NCBI RefSeq assembly: GCF_039831995.1
Contig: NZ_JBDOIO010000003.1
Location: forward strand, 1,674,001-1,738,000
From: Paenibacillus pabuli
GTDB lineage: Bacteria > Bacillota > Bacilli > Paenibacillales > Paenibacillaceae
Length of the DNA: 64,000 nucleotides
Direction of reading: 5' to 3'
Of the stretch, positions 1 through 8,036 are shown piece by piece. Under the pieces are notes generated by a model. That model was not told the origin of the DNA. It did no database searches and saw only the letters and a list, made by a program, of their open reading frames with translations. Numbering within the stretch: position 1 is the stretch's first letter; the number at the start of each line of letters is the position of its first letter. The translations under genes were made by a program, and so were the position numbers.

Positions 1-155
1 AAGTATATGGCAAATGCCTGCAGCTCTACATTCCCTTGCTTCATCCGCTCCCGATTGACATCCAGTGTTGAACCATCCTCGAAGGACAGGGCAGATTGCA
101 ACAACATCTTGCTGAGCGCATCACAGTGAAAATCGGCTACGTGCCACTTGGCCAT
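1..155 (-). CDS. M19 family (membrane) dipeptidase, N-terminal fragment
   Basis: Only the first 51 codons lie in the window; the gene runs off the left edge. The start is an ATG preceded by a GGGAGG ribosome site. The protein opens MAKWHVADFHCDALSKM; the HxD inside DFHCD is the typical first zinc-binding motif of M19 renal-dipeptidase-like enzymes, which cleave dipeptides with two zinc ions. It lies just downstream of spoVS and its terminator, so it probably has its own transcript. The family call rests on the N-terminal motif and gene context alone; the rest of the active site is outside the window. Confidence 0.7.
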   Translation of the reverse strand, partial: MAKWHVADFHCDALSKMLLQSALSFEDGSTLDVNRERMKQGNVELQAFAIY

Positions 156-206
156 GATTAACCCTCCCTATGTATTTCCTTTACTTAATTAGCCTATAGA
201 CAGAAT

Positions 207-238
207 GCAAAAAAACCTGTCTACTCTGTAAACAGGTT
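207..238 (-). terminator. Intrinsic terminator after spoVS
   Basis: On the minus strand a 7 bp stem (AACCTGT / ACAGGTT, arms 232-238 and 214-220) with an 11 nt loop runs straight into a T tract at 207-213. It sits 20 bases after the spoVS stop codon. Confidence 0.85.
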
Positions 239-257
239 CAATGCATCATCACATGTA

Positions 258-518
258 TTATCTGGGCTCCACAATCAGCTTAATGGCCGTTCGGTCCTCA
301 CCGTCTATCACAATGTCTGTAAAAGCTGGAATACAAATCAAGTCAACTCCGCTTGGTGCTACAAATCCCCGGGCTATCGCTACCGCTTTAATGGCTTGGT
401 TCAGTGCTCCCGCTCCAATGGCCTGCAGTTCAGCATTTCCACGTTCACGAAGAACTCCTGCAAGTGCGCCGGCTACGGAATTAGGATTGGACTTTGCTGA
501 AACTTTTAATACTTCCAT
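258..518 (-). CDS. spoVS: Stage V sporulation protein S
   Basis: An 86-residue protein that matches SpoVS over its whole length (MEVLKVSAKSNPNSVAGALA at the N-terminus). SpoVS is a small Alba-like, probably nucleic-acid-binding protein needed to progress through stage V of sporulation in B. subtilis; its exact target is unknown. The ATG at 518 has an AGGGAGGT ribosome site 10 bases upstream; the longer reading frame that starts at 620 has no such site and would overlap the promoter. It lies downstream of ymdB, as in B. subtilis, and has its own terminator. A SigH-like promoter is visible at 571-597, matching the known SigH control of the B. subtilis gene. Confidence 0.95.
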   Translation of the reverse strand: MEVLKVSAKSNPNSVAGALAGVLRERGNAELQAIGAGALNQAIKAVAIARGFVAPSGVDLICIPAFTDIVIDGEDRTAIKLIVEPR

Positions 519-570
519 GGTAAGTACCTCCCTGGGAATGTTGAATGTTTGTTTCCACTTACTAGATGTT

Positions 571-597
571 ATTCGCGGGAGGTAAAAAAATTCCTTC
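571..597 (-). promoter_or_regulatory. Putative SigH promoter of spoVS
   Basis: Minus strand: -35 GAAGGAATT (589-597) fits RnAGGAwww at every position. After an 11 bp spacer comes CGCGAAT (571-577), which fits RnnGAAT except for the first base. It lies about 55 bp before the spoVS ATG. SigH control of spoVS is established in B. subtilis; the assignment here is by sequence match only. Confidence 0.6.
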
Positions 598-635
598 TTT
601 TTAGACGGGTTTCCTTGCAAAATGGGACGATACCC

Positions 636-1430
636 CTATTCCATGCGCCACTCGTCTTCCATCAGACGGATTTTTTCAATTTTGGTTGCTGCACCTGTGG
701 ACTCATCAATTTCAACGAAAACACCGTGGAAATGCCACTTGCCGTCATCCACTACAAAGCGTACCGGCAACTGGGTATAGAATTTTCGCAGTACCGCTTC
801 ACGCTCCATTCCCAGGATACCATCACGCGGTCCAACCATGCCCGCATCCGTTAAGTATGCTGTTCCACCAGGTAAAATACGGTCATCATTACTTTGTACA
901 TGCGTATGTGTACCTACGACCAGTGATGCACGCCCATCCAGATGCCAGCCCATGGCAATTTTCTCTGAAGTCGCCTCGGCATGCATATCGACCAATATAC
1001 ATTTGTGATCCTGGCGCAGCTCATCCACAATCTCATCCGCAACGCGGAACGGGCAATCGAGTGCTGGCAAAAACGTACGACCCTGCAAATTAACGATGGC
1101 TAGCTCCTTGCCTTCACCTTTGACCACCGTGTATCCTCTGCCTGGTGTTCCTGCTGGAAAGTTGGCAGGTCGGATCATCCGTGGTTCGTCATCTATAAAA
1201 TCAAAAATGTCCTTATTGTCCCATGTATGGTTGCCAAGCGTAATCCCGTGCACACCCCAGTTGAAAAATTCATTGGCAATAGCCCCCGTGATTCCACGGC
1301 CAGCTGCTGCATTTTCTCCATTTACAATAACCACATGTGGTTTATATTTCGTTTTCAGGTACGGCAAGTTCTCCTTCAAAGCCTTACGTCCTACGTTACC
1401 CACAATATCACCGATAAACAGTACTTTCAT
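636..1430 (-). CDS. ymdB: YmdB-type metallophosphoesterase (2',3'-cyclic nucleotide phosphodiesterase)
   Basis: 264 residues, TIGR00282 family. The metal ligands of the B. subtilis enzyme are all present at matching positions: D8 in FIGDIVG, E39-N40 in VNGEN, N67-H68 in LGNHTW, a His in VDMHAE, and two His in VGTHTHVQ. YmdB is a dinuclear-metal phosphodiesterase that hydrolyses cyclic nucleotides in vitro and influences the switch between motility and biofilm in B. subtilis. The ATG has an AAGGAGG site. It follows rny directly, as in other Bacillales, with a long hairpin at 1547-1579 between them that may separate or merely stabilise the transcripts. Cytoplasmic; no signal peptide seen. Confidence 0.93.
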   Translation of the reverse strand: MKVLFIGDIVGNVGRKALKENLPYLKTKYKPHVVIVNGENAAAGRGITGAIANEFFNWGVHGITLGNHTWDNKDIFDFIDDEPRMIRPANFPAGTPGRGYTVVKGEGKELAIVNLQGRTFLPALDCPFRVADEIVDELRQDHKCILVDMHAEATSEKIAMGWHLDGRASLVVGTHTHVQSNDDRILPGGTAYLTDAGMVGPRDGILGMEREAVLRKFYTQLPVRFVVDDGKWHFHGVFVEIDESTGAATKIEKIRLMEDEWRME

Positions 1431-1546
1431 TGCATTGCCTCCTTAATTCCCCGCAAGTTTTGCTTGGTGTAATCAGTCTCAAGTCTTTGCGGCGTTCCTA
1501 ACCCATCAATTCTTCTTCTTAAAATGCCCCTACTGGGCTATCAACA

Positions 1547-1579
1547 GGAAAAGTGGCCCACTACAGCGGCCACTTTTCC
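1547..1579 (-). terminator. Perfect 12 bp hairpin after rny, weak T tract
   Basis: Arms 1547-1558 and 1568-1579 pair perfectly (GGAAAAGTGGCC with its complement) around a 9 nt loop, 8 bases after the rny stop codon. On the minus strand it is followed by CTGTTGATAG, so the usual T run is missing apart from the TTTT inside the stem. It could be a leaky terminator, or a 3' stabilising or processing hairpin between rny and ymdB. Confidence 0.5.
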
Positions 1580-1587
1580 GTAAAGCT

Positions 1588-3129
1588 CTATTTAGCGTAT
1601 TCAACCGCCCTGGTTTCCCGGATGACGGTGACTTTGATATGACCCGGATAATCGAGTTCATTCTCGATCATCTTGGTGATGTCACGTGCGAGACGGAATG
1701 CTTCCGCATCGTCGATTTTCTCAGGCTGCACCATAACGCGAACTTCGCGTCCAGCTTGAATGGCATACGATTTCTCGACACCTTCGAACGATTCCGAAAT
1801 CTCTTCCAGCTTCTCCAGTCGTTTGATATACGTTTCCAGTGTTTCGCGGCGTGCACCCGGTCTTGCTGCAGACAGCGCATCTGCTGCGCCAACCAGCATG
1901 GCAATGACCGAAGTGGCTTCGCAATCCCCGTGATGGGACGCGATACTGTTGATTACTACCGGATGTTCTTTGTATTTCTTCGCCAGCTCCACGCCGATTT
2001 CAACGTGTGATCCTTCCACTTCGTGATCCAGCGCTTTACCGATGTCATGCAATAGACCTGCACGTCTTGCAAGTGTAACATCTTCTCCGAGTTCGCCAGC
2101 CATCAGTCCAGCCAGATAAGCGACTTCCATCGAATGCTTCAAGACGTTCTGACCGTAGCTTGTACGGAACTTCAACCGGCCCAGTATTTTGATCAGATCT
2201 GGATGCAGACCATGTACACCCACTTCAAAGGTAGCTTGCTCACCGTATTCACGGATGCGCTCGTCCACTTCTTTGCGGGATTTCTCCACCATCTCTTCAA
2301 TGCGTGCCGGGTGAATGCGTCCGTCAGCCACCAATTTCTCGAGGGCAGTACGGGCAATCTCACGACGGATCGGGTCAAAGCCCGACAGAATAACTGCTTC
2401 TGGCGTATCATCGATAATAAGGTCAATCCCCGTAAGGGTTTCAAGCGCGCGGATGTTACGTCCTTCACGACCGATAATACGGCCTTTCATTTCTTCATTA
2501 GGCAAGGTTACAACCGATACCGTTGTCTCTGCCACATGGTCAGCTGCACAACGCTGAATGGCAAGGGTAATAATTTCGCGGGATTTTTTGTCCGCCTCTT
2601 CCTTCGCCTGCTGTTCAATGTCCTTGATCATTTGAGCCGTCTCATGACGAACTTCCTGTTCTACGTTGGACAGTATGATACTGCGTGCATCTTCCATGGT
2701 GAGGTTGGATATACGCTCCAGCTCCGTCACCTGATTTTTGTAGATCATTTCGATCTGCTGCTGTGTCTCATCAATTCGTTTCTCTTTGTTGGCCACTTGC
2801 TCTTCTTTACGTTCGAGTGACTCCATCTTTTTATCCAGCGACTCTTCTTTTTGCAACAATCGTCTTTCTTGTCGTTGAATTTCATTACGACGTTCACGAG
2901 TGTCTTTTTCAGCTTCGGCCCGAATGCGATGAATTTCATCCTTCGCTTCCAGCACCGTCTCTTTTTTCTGTGCTTCTGCCTCTTTCTTCGCGTTCTCAAC
3001 GATCTGTACGGCAGCTTGTTCCGCACTGGAGATTTTAGCCTCTGCAAGAGATTTGCGAATAAAATATCCGACTCCGAACCCAATAACGAGCGCGGCCACA
3101 ACGAGAACGATCGTGATTGCAGGATTCAT
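1588..3129 (-). CDS. rny: Ribonuclease Y
   Basis: 513 residues. An N-terminal membrane anchor (about residues 3-24) is followed by a long charged coiled coil (about 30-200), a KH RNA-binding domain with IIGREGRN (about 205-270), and an HD domain with [12 protein letters not shown] near residue 360 that supplies the metal-dependent phosphodiesterase site. RNase Y is the membrane-bound endoribonuclease that starts much of mRNA decay in Firmicutes. The ATG at 3129 is preferred: GGAGG lies 8 bases before it, and the GTG at 3138 is part of that ribosome site. It is preceded by a 250 bp leader with a SigA-like promoter and followed by ymdB. Confidence 0.97.
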   Translation of the reverse strand: MNPAITIVLVVAALVIGFGVGYFIRKSLAEAKISSAEQAAVQIVENAKKEAEAQKKETVLEAKDEIHRIRAEAEKDTRERRNEIQRQERRLLQKEESLDKKMESLERKEEQVANKEKRIDETQQQIEMIYKNQVTELERISNLTMEDARSIILSNVEQEVRHETAQMIKDIEQQAKEEADKKSREIITLAIQRCAADHVAETTVSVVTLPNEEMKGRIIGREGRNIRALETLTGIDLIIDDTPEAVILSGFDPIRREIARTALEKLVADGRIHPARIEEMVEKSRKEVDERIREYGEQATFEVGVHGLHPDLIKILGRLKFRTSYGQNVLKHSMEVAYLAGLMAGELGEDVTLARRAGLLHDIGKALDHEVEGSHVEIGVELAKKYKEHPVVINSIASHHGDCEATSVIAMLVGAADALSAARPGARRETLETYIKRLEKLEEISESFEGVEKSYAIQAGREVRVMVQPEKIDDAEAFRLARDITKMIENELDYPGHIKVTVIRETRAVEYAK

Positions 3130-3377
3130 ACTGTTCACCTCCTCGTTGGTTCCTCCAAGGCACTCCTTGGGTCAATTTGCTGTTTTCAGACTTACATATG
3201 TTTGGGAATAACGATACCTACGGCGATCCCCCGCCGATTTTCATTTCAAGTGTACATGTTACCACGTACTATTCGCTGTCTTCAGCGAATCCATAATCAT
3301 GAAGGGTAAATCCAAAGAAACCGAAACCGCTTTTTTGGAAGGAAAAAGGGTTGTCCATTTCTTACAGACTCATGTCC
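3130..3377 (-). other. Long 5' leader region of rny
   Basis: The gap between recX and rny (3130-3436, just over 300 bp) holds no convincing ORF. Its left 248 bp would be the rny leader if the promoter at 3378-3407 is used. I see no terminator or recognised RNA motif in it. A long untranslated leader would leave room for the mRNA autocontrol seen for some RNase genes, but that is inference. Confidence 0.4.
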
Positions 3378-3407
3378 ATTTTAGTATTTGACGAAAGAAA
3401 TTGTCAA
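3378..3407 (-). promoter_or_regulatory. SigA-like promoter of rny
   Basis: Minus strand: TTGACA (3402-3407), an 18 bp spacer, then TAAAAT (3378-3383). This is a perfect -35 and a 5/6 -10, and it is the only strong match in the recX-rny gap. Confidence 0.65.
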
Positions 3408-3436
3408 GAGAATGCAGGCACACTGTGTAGTCTCTG

Positions 3437-4174
3437 TTAATCCCATGGCAATAACTCGTCATCTTCAGAATCTTCGGCTTCATCTTCTTCAATTAAACAA
3501 TTCACAACTTTACGTACCATATCCATAGGAAAACCGCGTCGCATCAGGAAAGGAAGCGTTTTACGTTTTTTCTCCGCAACGTCCCCTTTGACCTGATTCC
3601 ACTTCTTTCGCCCTGCGGTCAAAGCTGTCTCAAACTCCACATCCGAATCCACGCCTTCAAGCGCTTCAACGATGAGCTCATTGGCAATGCCCTTTTGACG
3701 CAGCTCTTGCCTTATCCACAGTTTTCCCTTCCTCTGGCCTGTCATACGCTGCCTTGTCCATTCCTTCGCAAACCCTTCATCGTCCACCAGCTTCTCCTGC
3801 TCAAGCCGATCCAGGACTTCTTCAATTAACGGTCCGGCGAATTCTTTCTGACGGAGCCGCTGGCTTAATTCATGCCTAGTACGCTGTTTGTGCTCTAAAT
3901 AGCGCAACGCCTGCACATAGGTCTGCTGCCGCTCATCCGCTACTATGATCTCCTCGAGATCCTTCTTCACAAACGTGTTGCCCCGGGTCATTCGATACTT
4001 GATCATTACATCTTCCAGAACAGTAATCGAGTACAAACCAAACGTGATCCGGTACCGGGCCTGCCTGCTTTTTGTTCGTTCTACCCGTGTAATGGTGAGT
4101 TCTTCGTTATCCGGGAATTGAGAGATTCCCTCCAGTTCTGCTTTTTCGTACAAGTCATCATCATGTTGATCCAT
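3437..4174 (-). CDS. recX: Recombination regulator RecX
   Basis: 245 residues with the alpha-helical RecX repeats in the middle (RALRYLEHKQRTRHELSQRL and the following LVDDEGFAKEW stretch), an extended acidic N-terminus and an acidic C-terminal tail. RecX binds RecA filaments and modulates strand exchange and SOS induction. The ATG has a GAGGAGGG site. It lies just downstream of recA, an arrangement common in bacteria, but a terminator-like hairpin at 4258-4284 stands between them, so recX expression probably depends on read-through or an unseen promoter. B. subtilis keeps recX elsewhere. Confidence 0.9.
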   Translation of the reverse strand: MDQHDDDLYEKAELEGISQFPDNEELTITRVERTKSRQARYRITFGLYSITVLEDVMIKYRMTRGNTFVKKDLEEIIVADERQQTYVQALRYLEHKQRTRHELSQRLRQKEFAGPLIEEVLDRLEQEKLVDDEGFAKEWTRQRMTGQRKGKLWIRQELRQKGIANELIVEALEGVDSDVEFETALTAGRKKWNQVKGDVAEKKRKTLPFLMRRGFPMDMVRKVVNCLIEEDEAEDSEDDELLPWD

Positions 4175-4257
4175 TCAGGTCTCCCTCCTCTTTGTTCAAT
4201 TCTTTATCTCCTGATTATGAAACACCTATCTGCTTAAAGAAAACAGCAGACCAAAAT

Positions 4258-4284
4258 GCAAAAAGCCGGGAATCCAACCCGGCT
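4258..4284 (-). terminator. Intrinsic terminator downstream of recA
   Basis: Stem AGCCGGG / CCCGGCT (arms 4278-4284 and 4264-4270) with a 7 nt loop, followed on the minus strand by TTTTTGCATTTT. Confidence 0.85.
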
Positions 4285-4306
4285 CACAGCTCTCTCAATA
4301 AATGTG

Positions 4307-4341
4307 CTAACAGCCCCTGTCCAATGGACAGGAGCTGTTAG
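4307..4341. repeat. 35 bp inverted repeat between recA and recX
   Basis: Near-perfect palindrome: arms 4307-4322 and 4326-4341 pair at 15 of 16 positions around a 3 nt loop. It lies between the recA stop and the recA terminator and has no T tract of its own, so it is more likely an mRNA 3' protective hairpin or a protein site than a second terminator. Confidence 0.6.
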
Positions 4342-4453
4342 ACAGCACCAGAACACGAGCCATCTCCCCAAACACGATCGGATCAATTTCATTCACACCA
4401 ATCCGGGAAGTCCAGTAAGTGAACACCTTCTGGAACCTCCCTGCTCGGAAGAA

Positions 4454-5518
4454 TTACTCGTTGATTTCAAACAATTCTTGTTCTTCTGCTTCTTCTTTTT
4501 GTTGATCTTCACTCGTTGGAGCTGGAACAACCGTCGTCAGATTGCTTGCTTCACGGATTTTTTGCTCAATCACTTGTGCAATCTCTTTATGCTCTTTCAT
4601 GAACTGCTTCGCATTTTCACGACCTTGGCCCAAGCGTTCGCCTTCGTAAGAATACCAAGCACCACTTTTATTAACGATATCCAGTTCTGTACCAATATCA
4701 ATGATACTGCCCTCTCTGGAAATACCTTCACCATACATGATATCTACTTCTGCTTGTTTGAACGGTGGTGCAACTTTATTTTTGACAACCTTCACACGCG
4801 TACGGTTCCCGATGATGTCATTGCCTGATTTAATACTCTCAATACGACGTACATCCAGACGAACTGTAGAGTAGAATTTCAGGGCACGGCCACCAGGTGT
4901 TGTCTCAGGGTTACCAAACATTACGCCCACTTTTTCACGAAGCTGGTTGATAAAGATAGCGATAGTTTTAGATTTGCTGATTGCACCAGACAGTTTACGC
5001 AACGCCTGAGACATCAGACGTGCTTGCAAACCGACGTGGGAATCCCCCATCTCGCCTTCGATCTCAGCTTTTGGTACCAAGGCAGCTACAGAGTCGACAA
5101 CGATAATGTCAACAGCACCACTGCGCACAAGTGCTTCGGCAATTTCCAATGCTTGTTCGCCCGTATCCGGTTGGGACAAAAGCAATTCATCAATGTTAAC
5201 ACCCAGTTTACTTGCATACGCTGGATCAAGAGCATGCTCGGCGTCGATAAATGCAGCTTGTCCACCGACTTTTTGCACTTCAGCAATTGCATGCAACGCT
5301 ACAGTTGTTTTACCTGAAGATTCAGGTCCATATATTTCAACAATCCGGCCTTTTGGCAAGCCGCCTGTTCCAAGTGCTATATCCAGAGCCAAGGATCCGC
5401 TGGGTATGATTTCCACTTGCATGTGAGTTGACTCACCCAGTTTCATGATAGATCCTTTACCAAATTGCTTCTCTATTTGACGGAGCGCCATATCAAGCGC
5501 GGCACGACGGTCTGACAA
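4454..5518 (-). CDS. recA: Recombinase RecA
   Basis: 354 residues. Walker A is GPESSGKT at residues 64-71; the [18 protein letters not shown] and L2-loop [20 protein letters not shown] signatures are all present, with an acidic C-terminal tail. RecA forms filaments on single-stranded DNA, catalyses strand exchange and triggers LexA self-cleavage. The start is taken as the TTG at 5518 (protein MSDRRAAL), which sits 10 bases after AAAGGG. The GTG at 5527 would add three residues but has almost no spacing from that site. It has its own SigA promoter and a LexA box upstream, separating it from cinA. Confidence 0.97.
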   Translation of the reverse strand: MSDRRAALDMALRQIEKQFGKGSIMKLGESTHMQVEIIPSGSLALDIALGTGGLPKGRIVEIYGPESSGKTTVALHAIAEVQKVGGQAAFIDAEHALDPAYASKLGVNIDELLLSQPDTGEQALEIAEALVRSGAVDIIVVDSVAALVPKAEIEGEMGDSHVGLQARLMSQALRKLSGAISKSKTIAIFINQLREKVGVMFGNPETTPGGRALKFYSTVRLDVRRIESIKSGNDIIGNRTRVKVVKNKVAPPFKQAEVDIMYGEGISREGSIIDIGTELDIVNKSGAWYSYEGERLGQGRENAKQFMKEHKEIAQVIEQKIREASNLTTVVPAPTSEDQQKEEAEEQELFEINE

Positions 5519-5549
5519 TATGCTCACACCCTTTACTGTTTATAAGATA

Positions 5550-5578
5550 ATGATACCTTGTTTTAACACGTTTGCCAA
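5550..5578 (-). promoter_or_regulatory. SigA promoter of recA
   Basis: Minus strand: TTGGCA (5573-5578), 17 bp spacer, TATCAT (5550-5555). Each hexamer matches 5/6 of consensus. Transcription would start near 5543, giving a leader of about 25 bases. Confidence 0.8.
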
Positions 5579-5587
5579 GCTTTTTTT

Positions 5588-5601
5588 CGAACATACATTC
5601 G
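5588..5601 (-). promoter_or_regulatory. LexA (DinR) SOS box of recA
   Basis: Minus strand CGAATGTATGTTCG: a CGAA(T/C)-N4-GTTCG palindrome with one deviation from the Gram-positive consensus CGAACN4GTTCG. It ends 9 bp upstream of the recA -35 box, so bound LexA would block polymerase. Confidence 0.85.
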
Positions 5602-5654
5602 TTTTTTTGTAAAAGGCCGAGGCGCCTCTTCCTGGGCAAAACTTGCAATAAAAC

Positions 5655-5702
5655 AGAAAAAAGAACCGCAAATAAGGCTGAATGCCTAATTCTACGGTTC
5701 TT
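5655..5702 (-). terminator. Intrinsic terminator after cinA
   Basis: Long two-part stem: AAGAACCG (5695-5702 on the minus strand) pairs with CGGTTCTT (5661-5668), with an inner TTAGGC / GCCTTA helix. It is followed by TTTTTTCTGTTTT. It lies about 60 bases past the cinA stop, upstream of the recA promoter. Confidence 0.85.
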
Positions 5703-5763
5703 CCGTCTGCTTTGATTATACTTGATTATCCCTGTAAAAGCAATTCTAGGTATGCCTAGTCAC

Positions 5764-7020
5764 CTAGTCCATAGCAACAAGTTTCCGCCATAGACGGTAT
5801 AAAATAGCCTTGGTTGAACGGATGCGGACCGTCTCCCGATTTCCATTGATACGCAATTCGTGAATCTCCGTCTCTTTTCCCCGCTCAGCGAGAGCGATAA
5901 AAACCAGACCTGGTGGCTTGCGTTCAGAGTAACCTGGACCAGCCACCCCTGTAACGGCCAGACCAAAATCGGAATCACCGATCATGCGTACCTGCTCAGC
6001 CAACACTTTCGCAACTTCAGGGCTAACAGCCCCAGGAGCATCTTCCCCCTCCAGATAGTCATGAGGAACATTCAGCAGCTTTTCCTTTATTTCGTTGGAA
6101 TAACATACGATTCCGCCTTTAAGCATGGATGCACTGCCAGGAACCGAAGTCAGACTCTGCATGACAAGCCCTCCTGTACAGCTCTCAGCCGCGCTTAGAG
6201 TCAGACCCATATCAGACATCATCGTTACGATAGTGTACTCTATAGGCACATCCTCGTTCGCGTAGAGGTGTTCTGGCAACCGTTCCCGTATGAGTACCTC
6301 CATGGCATCCAGCTTCTGCTTAGCCTCATTCTCACTGGGGGCTTTGGTGGACACCCGTACCGTTACTTCTCCCTCACTTGCATAAGGTGCAATCGTAGGA
6401 TCGGTTTGGCTATCAATCAAATCAAGCAGACGGTCTTCCAATGCCGACTCGCCGATCCCGGCAAATTTCAGCATTTTCGAATAGATTGGCATCTCTTTCG
6501 TAAGTACATGCTGGAACAACCAAGGTTTGACTTCTTGCTCAAACATGGGAATCAGTTCTTTTGGTGGCCCAGGCATGACAATATAATGCTTTCCGTTATC
6601 CGAGATGGCATTCCCCGCCGCAAGGCCTGTTTCATTAGCCAGCGGGGTCCCTCCTTCAACCACGATGGCTTGGCGCCGATTGTTCTCTGTCATCTCCACA
6701 TTGCGATCCCTGAAGAAGCTTTCGATTTTATCCATTGCCATCCGATCGATATGTAGGCTGCGTCCCAACACTGCCGCTATGGCATCCTTGGTTAGATCAT
6801 CCTGCGTGGGTCCGATACCGCCCGAAAAGAAAATGACGTCAGCTCGCCCTTGGGCAATTTGAATGGCTTCACTAAGACGATTCAGATTGTCCCCTACCAC
6901 AGTTTGAAAATAAACGTCGATCCCGATAGCAGCCAATTCGCGGGATAAATATCTGGCATTCGTATTTACGATCTGTCCGAGCAGCAACTCTGTTCCGACT
7001 GCGATAATTTCTGCCTTCAT
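5764..7020 (-). CDS. cinA: CinA family protein (MoaB-like domain plus nicotinamide-nucleotide amidase)
   Basis: 418 residues. The N-terminal half is a MoaB/Mog-like molybdopterin-binding fold (AEIIAVGTELLLGQIVNTNA, then FSGGIGPTQDDLTKDA); the C-terminal half (from about 255) carries the amidase signature LSAAESCTGG and VTGVAGPG. CinA proteins recycle pyridine nucleotides by deamidating NMN or clear ADP-ribose derivatives, and the gene is linked to recA and competence in many Gram-positives. The ATG follows GGAGG by 7 bases. It is downstream of pgsA, with a perfect 12 bp hairpin between them and a strong terminator behind. Confidence 0.93.
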   Translation of the reverse strand: MKAEIIAVGTELLLGQIVNTNARYLSRELAAIGIDVYFQTVVGDNLNRLSEAIQIAQGRADVIFFSGGIGPTQDDLTKDAIAAVLGRSLHIDRMAMDKIESFFRDRNVEMTENNRRQAIVVEGGTPLANETGLAAGNAISDNGKHYIVMPGPPKELIPMFEQEVKPWLFQHVLTKEMPIYSKMLKFAGIGESALEDRLLDLIDSQTDPTIAPYASEGEVTVRVSTKAPSENEAKQKLDAMEVLIRERLPEHLYANEDVPIEYTIVTMMSDMGLTLSAAESCTGGLVMQSLTSVPGSASMLKGGIVCYSNEIKEKLLNVPHDYLEGEDAPGAVSPEVAKVLAEQVRMIGDSDFGLAVTGVAGPGYSERKPPGLVFIALAERGKETEIHELRINGNRETVRIRSTKAILYRLWRKLVAMD

Positions 7021-7054
7021 TCAGCATCCTCCTGTACACAATGTGAGTGATCAA

Positions 7055-7083
7055 AGGGCAATAGGATGTTTTCCTATTGCCCT
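7055..7083. repeat. Perfect 12 bp inverted repeat between pgsA and cinA
   Basis: Arms 7055-7066 and 7072-7083 (AGGGCAATAGGA and its complement) enclose a 5 nt loop. On the minus strand only TTTGATC follows, so it is at best a weak terminator; it may tune cinA relative to pgsA. Confidence 0.6.
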
Positions 7084-7125
7084 GAGCGCAAGCTGTTCAT
7101 AAATTACCCGTTTTACCTTAAACTT

Positions 7126-7713
7126 TTACGCTTTTGATAAATTAAGCAAATTTTTGTTTTTGATGAAATAATCAATGCCAGACCAAATTGTAATAATCGC
7201 CGCGGCCCAAACTGCTATAACATCAACATGAACCCCGGTATAAGAGAACGGGAAGTTGTTAAGCAGAAGCAAAACGATCGCTATGATCTGCACGACGGTT
7301 TTCAGCTTGCCCCAGCTGCTGGCCGCAACAACCGATCCATCCAGCAAAGCAATTTGGCGAAGACCCGTCACCGCAAACTCCCGACTGATGATGACGACAG
7401 CAATCCATGAATCCAGCTTACCCATCTCAACAAGTGAAATGAGCACTGCAGTCACTAACAGCTTGTCAGCCAGAGGGTCAAGCAGCTTGCCCAAATTGGT
7501 GACCATATTGTTTTTTCGTGCCAGATATCCATCAATTCCATCCGTACTGGCTGCAATGATGAAGATAATGGCAGCGATCAGCTGATTATACGGAAGCGAT
7601 AAACTTCCAATCTGCAAAGGCTCCGGATAAAATGGAAAGTCCACGAGCAGAAACACCATTAAAAAAGGGATTAAGCAAATTCGTGCAAGCGTAATCCGGT
7701 TGGGTAAATTCAC
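7126..7713 (-). CDS. pgsA: CDP-diacylglycerol--glycerol-3-phosphate 3-phosphatidyltransferase
   Basis: 195 residues, a polytopic membrane enzyme. The CDP-alcohol phosphotransferase motif is complete: D61-G-x-x-A-R66, G75, D79 and D83. It transfers the phosphatidyl group from CDP-diacylglycerol to glycerol-3-phosphate, the committed step to phosphatidylglycerol. The start is a GTG 7 bases after GGAGG. A near-consensus promoter about 260 bp upstream (7971-7999) implies a long leader. It precedes cinA as in B. subtilis. Confidence 0.95.
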   Translation of the reverse strand: MNLPNRITLARICLIPFLMVFLLVDFPFYPEPLQIGSLSLPYNQLIAAIIFIIAASTDGIDGYLARKNNMVTNLGKLLDPLADKLLVTAVLISLVEMGKLDSWIAVVIISREFAVTGLRQIALLDGSVVAASSWGKLKTVVQIIAIVLLLLNNFPFSYTGVHVDVIAVWAAAIITIWSGIDYFIKNKNLLNLSKA

Positions 7714-7963
7714 AAGACGCCCTCCCTCTTATCCTCCAATACTCCAAACAATCATCTTAATCCCGTATCCATCATCCGGAAGGTGAACATGTAAAATTCA
7801 CTGAGTACACCACTGATCTCATATGTAAAAACGCAAAAAATAAAGTCAACCGTTCAAACGCAAAATCGTTTTAAACGTTCCGGCGACCTCCAAAAGGTGT
7901 ACTGCTTTTCACAAAGTCAGCAAAACGATGATGACTGGGCTTTATGCTTGATTGCTAGCAATG
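7714..7963 (-). other. Long 5' leader of pgsA, no gene seen
   Basis: With the promoter at 7971-7999 the pgsA transcript would carry an untranslated leader of about 250 nt. The gap from 7714 to 8036 holds no credible ORF, and I recognise no known riboswitch. An isolated GGAGG near 7885-7889 lacks a nearby start codon. Confidence 0.45.
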
Positions 7964-7970
7964 CACACTT

Positions 7971-7999
7971 AGTATAATATACGCCAATTGCAGTGTCAA
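7971..7999 (-). promoter_or_regulatory. Near-consensus SigA promoter for pgsA
   Basis: Minus strand: TTGACA (7994-7999), exactly 17 bp, TATACT (7971-7976). It is one of the best promoter matches in the window and lies just after the yajQ stop codon. Confidence 0.8.
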
Positions 8000-8036
8000 A
8001 ACACGTTTTTCCACAACAAAAATGGACGTAACAAAC

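Noticed and set aside
2134..2820. 228-codon ORF on the plus strand
   Set aside because: Antisense to the coiled-coil and KH region of rny; the long open frame follows from the codon bias of the real gene.
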